Source: Gardnerella vaginalis (GTDB lineage: Bacteria > Actinomycetota > Actinomycetes > Actinomycetales > Bifidobacteriaceae). Taken from it: 56,119 bases of DNA. The notes below the pieces were generated by a model. That model made no database searches. It had not been told where the DNA came from and worked only from the letters and a program-made list of their open reading frames with translations. Shown piece after piece: positions 45,057 to 52,977 of this stretch. Where the stretch lies: NCBI GenBank assembly GCA_946997215.1, contig CAMPUL010000007.1, positions 1-56,119 on the forward strand. Reading direction: 5' to 3'. The position numbers and the translations under genes are program-made. Every line of letters begins with the position of its first letter. Within the stretch, counting starts at the first letter, position 1.

Positions 45057-46212
45057 TATAAGCGTAAATACAGACGTGCAAAAATGCGCTCGCGCGCGCG
45101 CAAGAAAACCGCGACTTTTCTATTTGGATTGGATTCGCGCAATAGCTGCGATTTTGATTGTTGTAACTCATTTTAACAATCCGTATTTGGAGCCTACGCG
45201 ATTCTTTGTAAATAGGCCATTTGGAATCTACATTGGTGGGCTAGGAGTATCGCTATTTTTGATTATTTCTGGCGCTGCTCTTATGTACAACTACGGGGAT
45301 AGAGAAAGCCTGGATTTGCGCACATTCTACACAAAGCGCGCAAAAACATTGTATCCAATGTTTTGGGTGGCATTTGTTGTGGCGAATATTTTACTGTTTA
45401 TTCGCAATAATGGCTATATTTTTGTACCAAGGCATAAAATAACAGCAATTTTTTCGCTTTTTGGAATGGATGGTTATGCTGCTGCATTCGGTGTAGGGAC
45501 TTTTTATGTTCTAGGAGAATGGTTCTTAGGATTCATAATACTGTTTTACATAGTGTTCCCTCTTTTAAGAGTTGGCGTAAACAAAATGCCAATAACAACT
45601 GTGTGCATTGTGTTGGCTCTATATGCTGTAACAGTTGTGTTCTTTATGTTTTACCAGATTCCACGAGTGCCGTCCGACATTCTTTTAACAACAAGATTGC
45701 CAGAATTAGTATTCGGCATGATTTTTGTAAAGTTCATTAAAAAAGTGCCGCATTGGCTTGCTGCAGTATCTTTTGTGATTCTTGCAGCACAACAATTAAC
45801 GCATGTTTTGCAAGGCAATATTGCCGTTACGATTGTAGGAATATTTGCTTTCTTGCTGCTTTCTTATATTGGTGAACTTGTTAAAAGTTTTAAGCCATTA
45901 AGCGCGTGTACAAAGTTTATATCCGCATATTCGTACCCGATTTTTTTGGTACACCATGTGTTGATAATGCAAGTGTTTACAGTAATATACCCTGTGTGGC
46001 TTAATCGCTGGCAAGCTTACGGATTGCTAATCGCAGAGTTTGCGGTAATTCTTGTGCTTTCTGTAATACTCAAGCGTTTTACAAACTTGATTGTTGGTTT
46101 TGCGAGCAAATGTTGCGTGAAAAGTGGTAGCAAGAATCGTGTTGAAAGTGCTGTGAGAAATCGCAGTGATAGTAGCAGTGATAGTAGCAGCAAGAATTGC
46201 AGTTTGGACTAA
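45049..46212 (+). CDS. Membrane acyltransferase (acyltransferase 3 family)
   Basis: 387 residues starting MSDISVNTD at an ATG overlapping the rgpF stop; a reading from 45001 is inside rgpF and rejected. About ten transmembrane helices. The family motif is at FYLDWIRAIAAILIVVTHFNNP, with the His of the acyl-transfer site, and GGLGVSLFLIISGAALMY follows. Such enzymes O-acetylate or otherwise acylate exported sugars using acyl-CoA. The neighbourhood implies decoration of the rhamnose polymer. The tail contains a small repeat of GATAGTAGCAGT units coding SDSS. Confidence 0.9.
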   Translation: MSDISVNTDVQKCARARARKPRLFYLDWIRAIAAILIVVTHFNNPYLEPTRFFVNRPFGIYIGGLGVSLFLIISGAALMYNYGDRESLDLRTFYTKRAKTLYPMFWVAFVVANILLFIRNNGYIFVPRHKITAIFSLFGMDGYAAAFGVGTFYVLGEWFLGFIILFYIVFPLLRVGVNKMPITTVCIVLALYAVTVVFFMFYQIPRVPSDILLTTRLPELVFGMIFVKFIKKVPHWLAAVSFVILAAQQLTHVLQGNIAVTIVGIFAFLLLSYIGELVKSFKPLSACTKFISAYSYPIFLVHHVLIMQVFTVIYPVWLNRWQAYGLLIAEFAVILVLSVILKRFTNLIVGFASKCCVKSGSKNRVESAVRNRSDSSSDSSSKNCSLD

Positions 46213-46213
46213 G

Positions 46214-47110
46214 ATGCGTATTTGTTCTGGAATAATCACCTATAATCCAACTTTAACAGACGTGAGTACGTGTTTAGAAGCGCTATGCAATCAAGTAGAG
46301 CGTGTAATAATCGTAGACAATGCGTCTAAAAACGTTAAAGGTTTGCAAGAAGTTGTAAGCAAATACGCAAACGTGACTTTAGTTAAAAACAGTCAAAATA
46401 TTGGTTTTGCAAAAGCACTAACGCAAGTGTTTGAATGGGCAAAATCGCAAGGATTTGATTGGGTGCTAACGCTTAACGACGATTCTGTTGTGCCAAGCAA
46501 TATGATTAGCGAATACAAGAAAATACTGGAAAATCTTGAAAATGCAAAAAATGCAAAAAATTCAAAAATCGCAATTGTATGCTCTTTGCTAAAAAACCGT
46601 TTAGACGGCACGATTTTACACAGTAAATGCCACGAAGACGAATGTATAACGTCTGGAAGCTTAACAAGCGTAGAAGCGTGGGCTAAAATCGGCGGATTTG
46701 ACGAATGGCTAGAAATCGACGGAGTAGACTTCGACTTTTCAAGGCGACTTGCGCGCGCTGGCTGGAAAATCGTAGAGTGCCAAAACGTTATAATGGAACA
46801 CCAAATCGGCAAAGCGCGCTCAATAAACTTGATTATAAAACACCCAATTGTGTGGAATCACAACGCAAATCGCAAGTACTACATAGCGCGAAATATGCAA
46901 GTAGTGGACTACAAAATGGGAACATATTCGTACGCTAAGTCGTTACGCGCGGTTGTGCGAGATATGATTTTCGTTGCGTTGTGGGAAAAGAATAAATTTG
47001 CGAAAATTCGCGCGATGATACGCGGATTTAAGGATGGGCAGAAAAAGATTCGTCAAATGCGCAAAATCTCATCTAGCAAAGCAGAGCAGAACGCGGTTTT
47101 GAAAGGATAG
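46214..47110 (+). CDS. Family 2 glycosyltransferase, rhamnosyltransferase-like
   Basis: 298 residues. The ATG lies one base after the acyltransferase stop codon (TAAGATG), indicating coupling; an upstream in-frame reading from 46166 overlaps that gene and is rejected. The N-terminus RICSGIITYNPTLTDVSTCL, VIIVDNASKN, NIGFAKALTQVFEWAKSQG and LNDDSV (DDS in place of DxD) match the WbbL/rhamnosyl transferase branch of family 2. EIDGVDFDFSRRLARAGW is also typical of that branch. It likely uses dTDP-rhamnose made by the Rml enzymes, though the donor is inferred. Confidence 0.87.
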   Translation: MRICSGIITYNPTLTDVSTCLEALCNQVERVIIVDNASKNVKGLQEVVSKYANVTLVKNSQNIGFAKALTQVFEWAKSQGFDWVLTLNDDSVVPSNMISEYKKILENLENAKNAKNSKIAIVCSLLKNRLDGTILHSKCHEDECITSGSLTSVEAWAKIGGFDEWLEIDGVDFDFSRRLARAGWKIVECQNVIMEHQIGKARSINLIIKHPIVWNHNANRKYYIARNMQVVDYKMGTYSYAKSLRAVVRDMIFVALWEKNKFAKIRAMIRGFKDGQKKIRQMRKISSSKAEQNAVLKG

Positions 47111-47112
47111 CA

Positions 47113-48255
47113 ATGGAAAATTACGCTAAAAACGAAAATCCGCTAGTTTCTATAATCGTGCCAGTCTACAATTCTGCAAAGTATTTGAGCGGATGCGTGG
47201 ACTCGATTCTTGCGCAAACGTACAAAAACATAGAGCTGATTTTGGTAGACGATGGATCAAAAGACGACTCGGGTAAAATTTGCGATTCATACGCATCAAA
47301 AGATTCGCGAGTTAAAGTAATACACCAACAAAACGGCGGAATATCGCGCGCGCAGAACGCAGGGCTTGATGCAGCGAGTGGGGAATTTATAGCGTTTGCA
47401 GACAATGACGATATTTTAGATTGCAAAAATATTGAGATTTTGCTAAACGCTATTTTGCAAAGCGGAGCTAGTATGAGCAAAGCAAAATGGCGCCAATTTG
47501 GGCTAAGTAGCTTAGAGCAGATTAAAAAAGAAGCTGGCTTGGGTGCGCGTGGTTTAGGTGAGGATGGCTTGGGTTCGGAAAAGTCGCCAGCAACCAAGCG
47601 TTTAGAGAACATGCCTCAAATAAAAATCGTAAAAAATCCTCTAAAAGCGTATCAAACTGTATTTTGCAAAATATTTAGAATAATCGGAAACAAGCTCGGC
47701 AAAAACAGCGAGGCGCGCTACTTTAACGAAGCGAATTGGTGCAGGATGTACAAGCGAGAAATCTGGGAGGGAGTGCGATTCCCCGAAGGAAAGTTTGCGC
47801 AAGACACGGCAATGGCAAGCGTTCTGTACTCGCGCATGAATTGCGTTGTGCATGTGGATGCAGTGCTGTATTACTGGTTGCAGCGCGCGGATTCCGTAAC
47901 GCATAAAATGCGAGACGCAGGTTTTTATCACGATCATATTGATGCCGTTCGAGCAAATTGGGATTTATGCTTAGAACACAATGTTGTGCCAGCAAGAAGC
48001 TACTACACAATGGTTGGAAACTTGAGGTATGAGCGATGCGCGCTGAAAAGTGGGGAAAATACGCTTGATGGCGGAAAAAATAGCGACGCAGAACTCCAAA
48101 AAATATACGAAAAAAATTATGCTAAAGACGTAAAATTTGCTAAATCAGCTGTTAAAAAGCTTACGATTTTACAGCGCGCGCAATGTTTTACTATGGCGTG
48201 TGTTAGGAATCTTGAAAAAATAATCTACGATTACAAAATCAAAAATATGAAGTAG
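47113..48255 (+). CDS. Family 2 glycosyltransferase
   Basis: 380 residues, AAAGGA before the ATG, two bases after the previous stop. The GT-A domain (about 1-120, then 215-290) has LVSIIVPVYNSAKYLSGCVDSIL, LILVDDGSKDDSGKICD, NGGISRAQNAGLDAASGEFIAFADNDD (metal DND) and a later YYWLQRADSVTHKM. A variable insert of about 50 residues (145-200), rich in Lys/Gly, lies between them. The donor and acceptor sugars are unknown; it may add galactofuranose or another sugar given the glf gene directly downstream. Confidence 0.88.
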   Translation: MENYAKNENPLVSIIVPVYNSAKYLSGCVDSILAQTYKNIELILVDDGSKDDSGKICDSYASKDSRVKVIHQQNGGISRAQNAGLDAASGEFIAFADNDDILDCKNIEILLNAILQSGASMSKAKWRQFGLSSLEQIKKEAGLGARGLGEDGLGSEKSPATKRLENMPQIKIVKNPLKAYQTVFCKIFRIIGNKLGKNSEARYFNEANWCRMYKREIWEGVRFPEGKFAQDTAMASVLYSRMNCVVHVDAVLYYWLQRADSVTHKMRDAGFYHDHIDAVRANWDLCLEHNVVPARSYYTMVGNLRYERCALKSGENTLDGGKNSDAELQKIYEKNYAKDVKFAKSAVKKLTILQRAQCFTMACVRNLEKIIYDYKIKNMK

Positions 48256-48262
48256 GCGCAAA

Positions 48263-49516
48263 ATGAACGAAAAAAATAATGCAAAGTTGCAAGAATATCC
48301 AGATTTAGTAGTTGTTGGAGCAGGATTGTTCGGCTTAACCGTAGCTCAGCAGGCTGCAGAACGCGCTGGCGCTCGCGTTGAGATTATTGACGTGCGTAAT
48401 CACATTGGCGGCAACGCTTACTCGTATTTTGACGAGCGAACGGGAATCGAAATTCACAAGTATGGCGCGCATCTTTTCCACACAAGCAATAAGCGCGTGT
48501 GGGATTATGTGAACCGCTTTACAACGTTTACTAACTACGTGCATCGCGTTTATGCAACTCACAATGGCGAAGTGTATTCGTTGCCAATCAACTTAGGTAC
48601 GATTAACCAGTTTTTCCATGCGCACTACACTCCAGAAGAAGCAAAGGCGCTTATTGCAAGCCAAGCGGGGGAGTTTGCTGGCAAAGATCCGCAAAATTTG
48701 AACGATAAGGGTATTAGCCTAATTGGGCGCCCGCTTTACGAGGCGTTTATTAAGAATTACACAGCAAAACAGTGGCAAACGGATCCTTCTAAGCTGCCTG
48801 CTGGAATTATTAAGCGTTTGCCTGTGCGATTTAACTACAATAATCGCTACTTTAAAGACACTTGGGAAGGCTTGCCAACGGACGGATATACGGCTTGGAT
48901 GCAGCGCATGATTGATAATCCGCTAATTCATGTTTCGCTTGGCGTGGACTTTTTCGACGAGTCTCAGCCGTTTAACAAGCGCGCGCTGGCGGAAGCTGGA
49001 GTGCCAGTGGTTTATACGGGGCCAGTGGACAGGTATTTTGATTACGCGCTTGGCGAGTTAAAGTGGCGTACCGTTGACTTTAAGGAAGTGCGTTACAAGG
49101 AGAGCGACCATTTTGGCTGCCCAGTTATGAACTATTCAGATGCTGATGTTCCGTTTACGCGCGCGATTGAGTTTAAGAACTTTAATCCAGAGCGCGAGGA
49201 GGTTGGCGATTGCGAGGCTGGCGGCGTTGCTAGCTGCGATGCTGATTTTGTGCCAGGTAAAAGCGTTAAAGCTGGGGAGACTGTTGTTTGGCAGGAGTAT
49301 TCTCGCGCTGCAACTCGCGACGACGAGCCGTATTATCCAGTGAATACTGAGGAAGATAAAGCCTTGTATGCGCGCTATGCAGAGCTTGCAGCTGCTGAGC
49401 CGAACACTGTTTTTGGTGGGCGATTGGGAACGTACAGTTACTACGATATGCACAATGTGATTGATATGGCTTTGCGCGCTTACGAATCGCAAGTAGCGCC
49501 ACTTATTGCGCGTTAA
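48263..49516 (+). CDS. glf: UDP-galactopyranose mutase
   Basis: 417 residues. This flavoenzyme converts UDP-galactopyranose to UDP-galactofuranose. The FAD-binding start is DLVVVGAGLFGLTVAQQAAE, then IIDVRNHIGGNAYSYFDE and the conserved HKYGAHLFHTSNKRVWDY. Substrate-binding and ring features include YTAKQWQTDPSKLPAGIIKRLPVRF and NNRYFKDTWEGLPTDGYT. FGGRLGTYSYYDMHNVIDMAL closes the FAD fold. A small insert of about 25 residues near 310-335 (GDCEAGGVASCDADF) is unusual. It ends the polysaccharide set and implies galactofuranose in the product. Confidence 0.96.
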   Translation: MNEKNNAKLQEYPDLVVVGAGLFGLTVAQQAAERAGARVEIIDVRNHIGGNAYSYFDERTGIEIHKYGAHLFHTSNKRVWDYVNRFTTFTNYVHRVYATHNGEVYSLPINLGTINQFFHAHYTPEEAKALIASQAGEFAGKDPQNLNDKGISLIGRPLYEAFIKNYTAKQWQTDPSKLPAGIIKRLPVRFNYNNRYFKDTWEGLPTDGYTAWMQRMIDNPLIHVSLGVDFFDESQPFNKRALAEAGVPVVYTGPVDRYFDYALGELKWRTVDFKEVRYKESDHFGCPVMNYSDADVPFTRAIEFKNFNPEREEVGDCEAGGVASCDADFVPGKSVKAGETVVWQEYSRAATRDDEPYYPVNTEEDKALYARYAELAAAEPNTVFGGRLGTYSYYDMHNVIDMALRAYESQVAPLIAR

Positions 49517-49565
49517 GCGTAAATAAGGCTGGTATAAATAAAGCTGTGCAAAGTATATAAGTACG

Positions 49566-49601
49566 AAAAAGGGTTCCAACCAACAGTACTGGCTAGAACC
49601 C
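49566..49601 (-). terminator. Terminator of tRNA-Ser (minus strand)
   Basis: GGGTTC (49571-49576) pairs with GAACCC (49596-49601) and the stem extends inward. On the minus strand it is followed by five T residues (A run 49566-49570). It lies just 3' of the tRNA. Confidence 0.85.
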
Positions 49602-49608
49602 CTACTCG

Positions 49609-49693
49609 CGGAGAATACGAGATTCGAACTCGTGAGGCTGTTACACCAACACGCTTTCCAAGCGTGCGCCATAGACCACTAGGCGAATTCTCC
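49609..49693 (-). tRNA. trnS: tRNA-Ser (anticodon GGA)
   Basis: Read on the minus strand. GGAGAAT pairs with ATTCTCC, with discriminator G. The anticodon loop TTGGAAA lies between CACGC and GCGTG, giving GGA. A long variable arm (GTTGGTGTAACAGC region) marks a class II tRNA. The T arm contains GTTCGAATC. CCA is not encoded. Confidence 0.97.
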
Positions 49694-49776
49694 ACATCAA
49701 TCATTGTGCTAAACACACAACAAAAGACAACTTAAATAAGATAACATAGTGTGCGGATAATGCAAAATCGCGCGTT

Positions 49777-49904
49777 GCGCGACGACCTGCCTTCGCGTTT
49801 GGAACGTAGCGCGAAGGCAATTCGGAGCGCTGAGCAGCTCAAACGTAAAGTCCAGTGGACTTTACGTGCGGCGAAGACGTTAGCGCGCTTAGACCGCGCT
49901 AACG
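49777..49904. repeat. Family B multi-hairpin repeat, copy 3
   Basis: GCGCGACGACC, H1 (TGCCTTCGCG with CGCGAAGGCA), the box AATTCGGAGCGCTGAGC (49819-49835), H2 with ACGTAAAGTCCA/TGGACTTTACGT, the linker GGCGAAGACG, and H3 with GTTAGCGCG/CGCGCTAAC. The H2-H3 part is identical to the copy at about 10354-10421. A further partial start (GGACCTGCC...) follows at 49909-49944. The whole stretch 49694-50275 has no gene: it holds this copy, the 52-bp tandem repeat, an 18-bp duplication and a palindrome. Confidence 0.88.
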
Positions 49905-49943
49905 ACAGGACCTGCCTTTTCGCTTAAAGCGTAGCTCGCTAAC

Positions 49944-50064
49944 GACATTTGTAACGTTTTTTGACCGAAATTCGTTATATTTGTCTTGTCCGTGAGACAT
50001 TTGTAACGTTTTTTGGCTGATTTTCGTTAGATTTGCCTCATTGGTGAGACGTTTGTAACGTTTT
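49944..50064. repeat. 52-bp degenerate tandem repeat (2.3 copies)
   Basis: GACATTTGTAACGTTTTTTG begins at 49944 and 49996, and GACGTTTGTAACGTTTTTG at 50048, an exact 52-base period. The bases between (TTCGTTAnATTTG in both) are also similar, so the whole unit is repeated rather than only a core. Confidence 0.9.
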
Positions 50065-50117
50065 TGCGATTCTCAAATCACCTCAATAGATTTATTGCAC
50101 ATACAATCCTTGCAATT

Positions 50118-50153
50118 GCGTGTTGTTGATTATGTGCGTGTTGTTGATTATGT
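50118..50153. repeat. 18-bp tandem duplication
   Basis: GCGTGTTGTTGATTATGT occurs twice back to back (50118-50135, 50136-50153). Confidence 0.95.
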
Positions 50154-50170
50154 GATAGTGTAGATTTTTT

Positions 50171-50218
50171 ATATGTAGTAAGCGATTTGCGATTTGTGAT
50201 TTGCGACTTACTACATAT
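50171..50218. promoter_or_regulatory. 12-bp inverted repeat upstream of the EamA transporter
   Basis: ATATGTAGTAAG (50171-50182) and CTTACTACATAT (50207-50218) are perfect inverted repeats. The 24-base centre is itself built of GATTTG-type repeats. It ends 57 bases before the start codon, so it may be an operator or leader hairpin. Confidence 0.5.
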
Positions 50219-50275
50219 GCGCAAAACTACAAGATTATTAGCAAATACAGGATTTAAGTTTAGAAGGTGTTTAGC

Positions 50276-51223
50276 ATGGATGTTGGTTTTGTAAAGAATA
50301 TCCAAAAAATAAAGCCTAAAAAGACAAATCCTGCAGTTGATCATAGTCCGCGCACAATGATGATTGGCATAATCTTAACAATTCTTGGTGGCGCGCTTTG
50401 GGGCACAAACGCTACTGTTTCTAAGATTCTAATGTCTAAATACCTTGTGAGTCCGCTGCAAATCGCGTGCGTTCGTCAGCTTGCTGCAGGCGTGCTTTTT
50501 GTAATTGTTGCCTCAATTGTTAATCGCAAGCAACTCGTTGGTGCATTAAGCACAAAAAAATCATGGCCAATGTTAGTCGTAACAGGCATCGTGTGTGTGC
50601 TTTTAACGCAAGTTGCGTATCTTTTTACAATCGACTGGACTAACTCTGGCACAGCTACTGTTTTGCAAAGTCTGAATTTGCTTTTTGTGCTTGTTTATGT
50701 GTGCTTGCGGTCAAAGAGAACTCCGACTTTGCGCGAAAACATTGGTGTTTTGCTTGCATTTGCAGGAACTGCGCTTATGGCAACGGGTGGCAATTTTAGC
50801 TCTCTTTCGTTGCCGTTGATGGGACTTTTGTGGGGATTAGCAGACGCTGCAAGTACGGCGGCGCTTGCGATTATGCCAGTTAAATTGATTGCAAAATGGG
50901 GAAATCTTACTGTAAACGGAATCACGTTTATTATTGCAGGCCTTATTATGATGCCATTTGTGAAGCCATGGCAAACAATGCCGCCTTTGGATTTGCGCGC
51001 GTATTTGCTGTTTACTTTTACAATTGTTGGCGGAACTTTTGGCGCATATTGGATGTTTTTGGCTGGCATTATGAGAGTTGGATCTGTGCGCGGAACGCTT
51101 TTAGGCGCGAGCGAGCCTGTTATGGCTGCAATCACGGCTGTTGTGTTTACGGGAGCTGTGTTCTCGTGGGCTGATTTTGCAGGATTTGCGCTTATTTTTA
51201 TTATGATGATTTTATTGAGGTGA
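50276..51223 (+). CDS. EamA/DMT family transporter
   Basis: 315 residues starting MDVGFVKNIQ; GAAGG lies eight bases before this ATG, and an in-frame GTG at 50267 overlaps that site. Ten transmembrane segments in two EamA halves are visible: the first (about 25-150) begins with ILTILGGALWGTNATVSK, and the second (about 175-310) with LMGLLWGLADAASTAALAIMP. A cytoplasmic basic N-terminus of about 22 residues precedes them. Family members export amino acids or other metabolites; the substrate is not readable. Its stop codon lies three bases before the trmL start, so the two are cotranscribed. Confidence 0.88.
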   Translation: MDVGFVKNIQKIKPKKTNPAVDHSPRTMMIGIILTILGGALWGTNATVSKILMSKYLVSPLQIACVRQLAAGVLFVIVASIVNRKQLVGALSTKKSWPMLVVTGIVCVLLTQVAYLFTIDWTNSGTATVLQSLNLLFVLVYVCLRSKRTPTLRENIGVLLAFAGTALMATGGNFSSLSLPLMGLLWGLADAASTAALAIMPVKLIAKWGNLTVNGITFIIAGLIMMPFVKPWQTMPPLDLRAYLLFTFTIVGGTFGAYWMFLAGIMRVGSVRGTLLGASEPVMAAITAVVFTGAVFSWADFAGFALIFIMMILLR

Positions 51224-51225
51224 TC

Positions 51226-51942
51226 ATGGTGATCATGAAGAATATGCAATACAAAAATAAAGAAGATAAAAGTAAAGAAGACAAAAGTATGCAAGACGCA
51301 CAAAACACAGATGCACAAAATCCAGTAAGTCGCGTAGAGCAGATGTATGAGTATGGCTACCGAAAGTCAAATTACGGTCCGGACGAGCTTGTAACAGATG
51401 CGCATGGAAATCCAATCAGCGTTATGGATGCTATGTTAAGTGCGCAAGATGCAAGTACTGCGCAAACTCAAACTCCGCACTTATGCTTCTATTCGCCTAG
51501 AATCCCAGGAAACACAGGCTCTGCGATTCGTCTTTGCGCGGTAACTGGTACGATTTTGCATCTTGTAGAGCCGCTTGGATTTAACCTTCAAGACACAAAG
51601 CTTCGTCGCGCAGGTCTTGATTATCACGATATGGCACACGTTGTTATGCATCCGAATTTTGAAAACCTTGTTGAGTCAATGCCAAATTCTCGCATAATTG
51701 CGTTTACGGCAAATGCTACAAAACTTTACACAGATATTGAGTATAAGCCGAACGATATTTTGCTTTTTGGACCTGAGCCAGGAGATATTCCAGATCCAAT
51801 GGATATTATGGCTGGCCCGCATGTTGCGGAACAGGTTCGCTTGCCAATGCGTCCTTCGCTTAGAAGCTTAAATCTTACAAATTGCGCGTCAATCGCCATT
51901 TATGAGGCGTGGCGTCAGCTTGGATTTGAGGGCGGTAAGTAG
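51226..51942 (+). CDS. trmL: tRNA (cytidine/uridine-34-2'-O)-methyltransferase, TrmL-like
   Basis: 238 residues. A SPOUT-fold enzyme that methylates the wobble ribose of leucine tRNAs using S-adenosylmethionine. The core (about 83-238) has HLCFYSPRIPGNTGSAIRLCA, LHLVEPLGFNL, LRRAGLDYHD, LLFGPEPGDIP (knot) and RSLNLTNCASIAIYEAWRQLGF. The first 80 residues are a charged extension not found in short TrmL proteins of about 155 residues. The start at 51226 is chosen because GAGG at 51217-51220 is five bases away; 51235 is an alternative. Confidence 0.93.
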   Translation: MVIMKNMQYKNKEDKSKEDKSMQDAQNTDAQNPVSRVEQMYEYGYRKSNYGPDELVTDAHGNPISVMDAMLSAQDASTAQTQTPHLCFYSPRIPGNTGSAIRLCAVTGTILHLVEPLGFNLQDTKLRRAGLDYHDMAHVVMHPNFENLVESMPNSRIIAFTANATKLYTDIEYKPNDILLFGPEPGDIPDPMDIMAGPHVAEQVRLPMRPSLRSLNLTNCASIAIYEAWRQLGFEGGK

Positions 51943-52012
51943 TCAAAAGTAGTCAAAAGTATTTAAAAATGGCAAAAAATAGCCAAAAATAGTCTTAAAA
52001 CTACTCATGCAT

Positions 52013-52018
52013 TACAAT
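52013..52018 (+). promoter_or_regulatory. -10 box of the membrane-anchored unknown gene, probably leaderless
   Basis: TACAAT ends seven bases before the ATG at 52026, with no Shine-Dalgarno. It overlaps another in-frame ATG at 52017, which would therefore not be transcribed. Confidence 0.45.
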
Positions 52019-52025
52019 GGTTAAT

Positions 52026-52778
52026 ATGCCTGTGTTAAAACGTAAACCGAAGCGGAAGATTAGTGCTGCGCGCCGTCGCATGTACATTCGCCGCCGAATC
52101 GTAGTTTGCGTGGGGCTGCTGGCTGTTTTAGTGTTTTGTATCTTTTGCATAATCAGCGTTTTTAAAGGCATTGCAGCAATCGGAAGCGCTATAAACAAAC
52201 ATTCAGACGTTACGTTATCTAAACAACTTGTGCCAGATCCAAGACCCGTTGGAATCATAAAAAAATGCACCGCAAAAGACGTTAGGATTGATTTATCTTC
52301 TTCGTCTCAAGCTGTTCCAATGGGTGGAAGTTTAGAGTTTAATGCTCACATTGTTTATGAAGGCGATGATTCGTGCAGGATTGACGCTTCGAGCGGAAGA
52401 ATGGTGTTGACTGTAGGCCAAAGTGCAGGCGATTCATCGCAAGCGGCTTTCGATTCTTCTGGCGCAAAAGGTAGTAAGTCAAATAAGCAAAATAAATCGT
52501 CTAAATCTAAAATAAAAGAAAAAGCGCAAGCAGTTGTTCCGCAATGGCAATCAGATATGTGCGTAATTCCGCTAAAGCCGCTGCTTATGGCAAAAGGCGA
52601 TTCGTACGATAAAAAGTTTACTTGGAATGCAAACGCTACGATTGGCACGCCGAGTGGAGAAAATTGCGCTAACGACTCCGATTTGCCTAAGGTTTCGCGC
52701 GGAACGTATATTGCGCAAATCGAGCATAAAGACGTAGCAGGGTTGCAAAGTAATCCCGTGATTATTTCTGTTCGCTAG
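52026..52778 (+). CDS. Membrane-anchored protein of unknown function
   Basis: 250 residues; the function is not recognised. A very basic N-terminus (KRKPKRK, RRRMYIRRR) leads to one transmembrane helix at about residues 27-50 (VVCVGLLAVLVFCIFCII), giving an inside-out orientation with the rest outside. The outer part has two beta-rich stretches (about 80-130 and 180-250), with four cysteines that could form disulphides. They are separated by a low-complexity Ser/Lys/Asn linker (about 140-165). The final region ends YIAQIEHKDVAGLQSNPVIISV, like an immunoglobulin-type strand pattern. The gene stands alone between trmL and rpoB. Confidence 0.75.
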   Translation: MPVLKRKPKRKISAARRRMYIRRRIVVCVGLLAVLVFCIFCIISVFKGIAAIGSAINKHSDVTLSKQLVPDPRPVGIIKKCTAKDVRIDLSSSSQAVPMGGSLEFNAHIVYEGDDSCRIDASSGRMVLTVGQSAGDSSQAAFDSSGAKGSKSNKQNKSSKSKIKEKAQAVVPQWQSDMCVIPLKPLLMAKGDSYDKKFTWNANATIGTPSGENCANDSDLPKVSRGTYIAQIEHKDVAGLQSNPVIISVR

Positions 52779-52821
52779 TGCCTGCATAAATGGCGCAAAA
52801 AGTCGAAGCGAAGGGGTAAAA

Positions 52822-52850
52822 TTACTTCTTTGTACACGGTGTGTCATATA
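52822..52850 (+). promoter_or_regulatory. Possible promoter of rpoB
   Basis: TTACTT (52822-52827), 17 bases, CATATA (52845-52850). It would give a leader of about 120 bases containing GCGGGC/GCCCGC inverted arms. Weak match. Confidence 0.3.
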
Positions 52851-52977
52851 GCGGGCATACTCAAGGAACCGAAGAAGGCGCCCGCAAACCAAAAATCGTT
52901 GATTTTAAGCGCGTTTGCCGCGATTTTCTAAAGCTCCCAAGGATTAAGAAAACTAGCTAGCGATAAAGGAACGTCCA

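Noticed and set aside
49944..50064. 52-bp repeats as a small CRISPR array
   Set aside because: The sequences between the cores resemble each other, there are only 2.3 units, and no cas genes are present. This is a simple tandem repeat.
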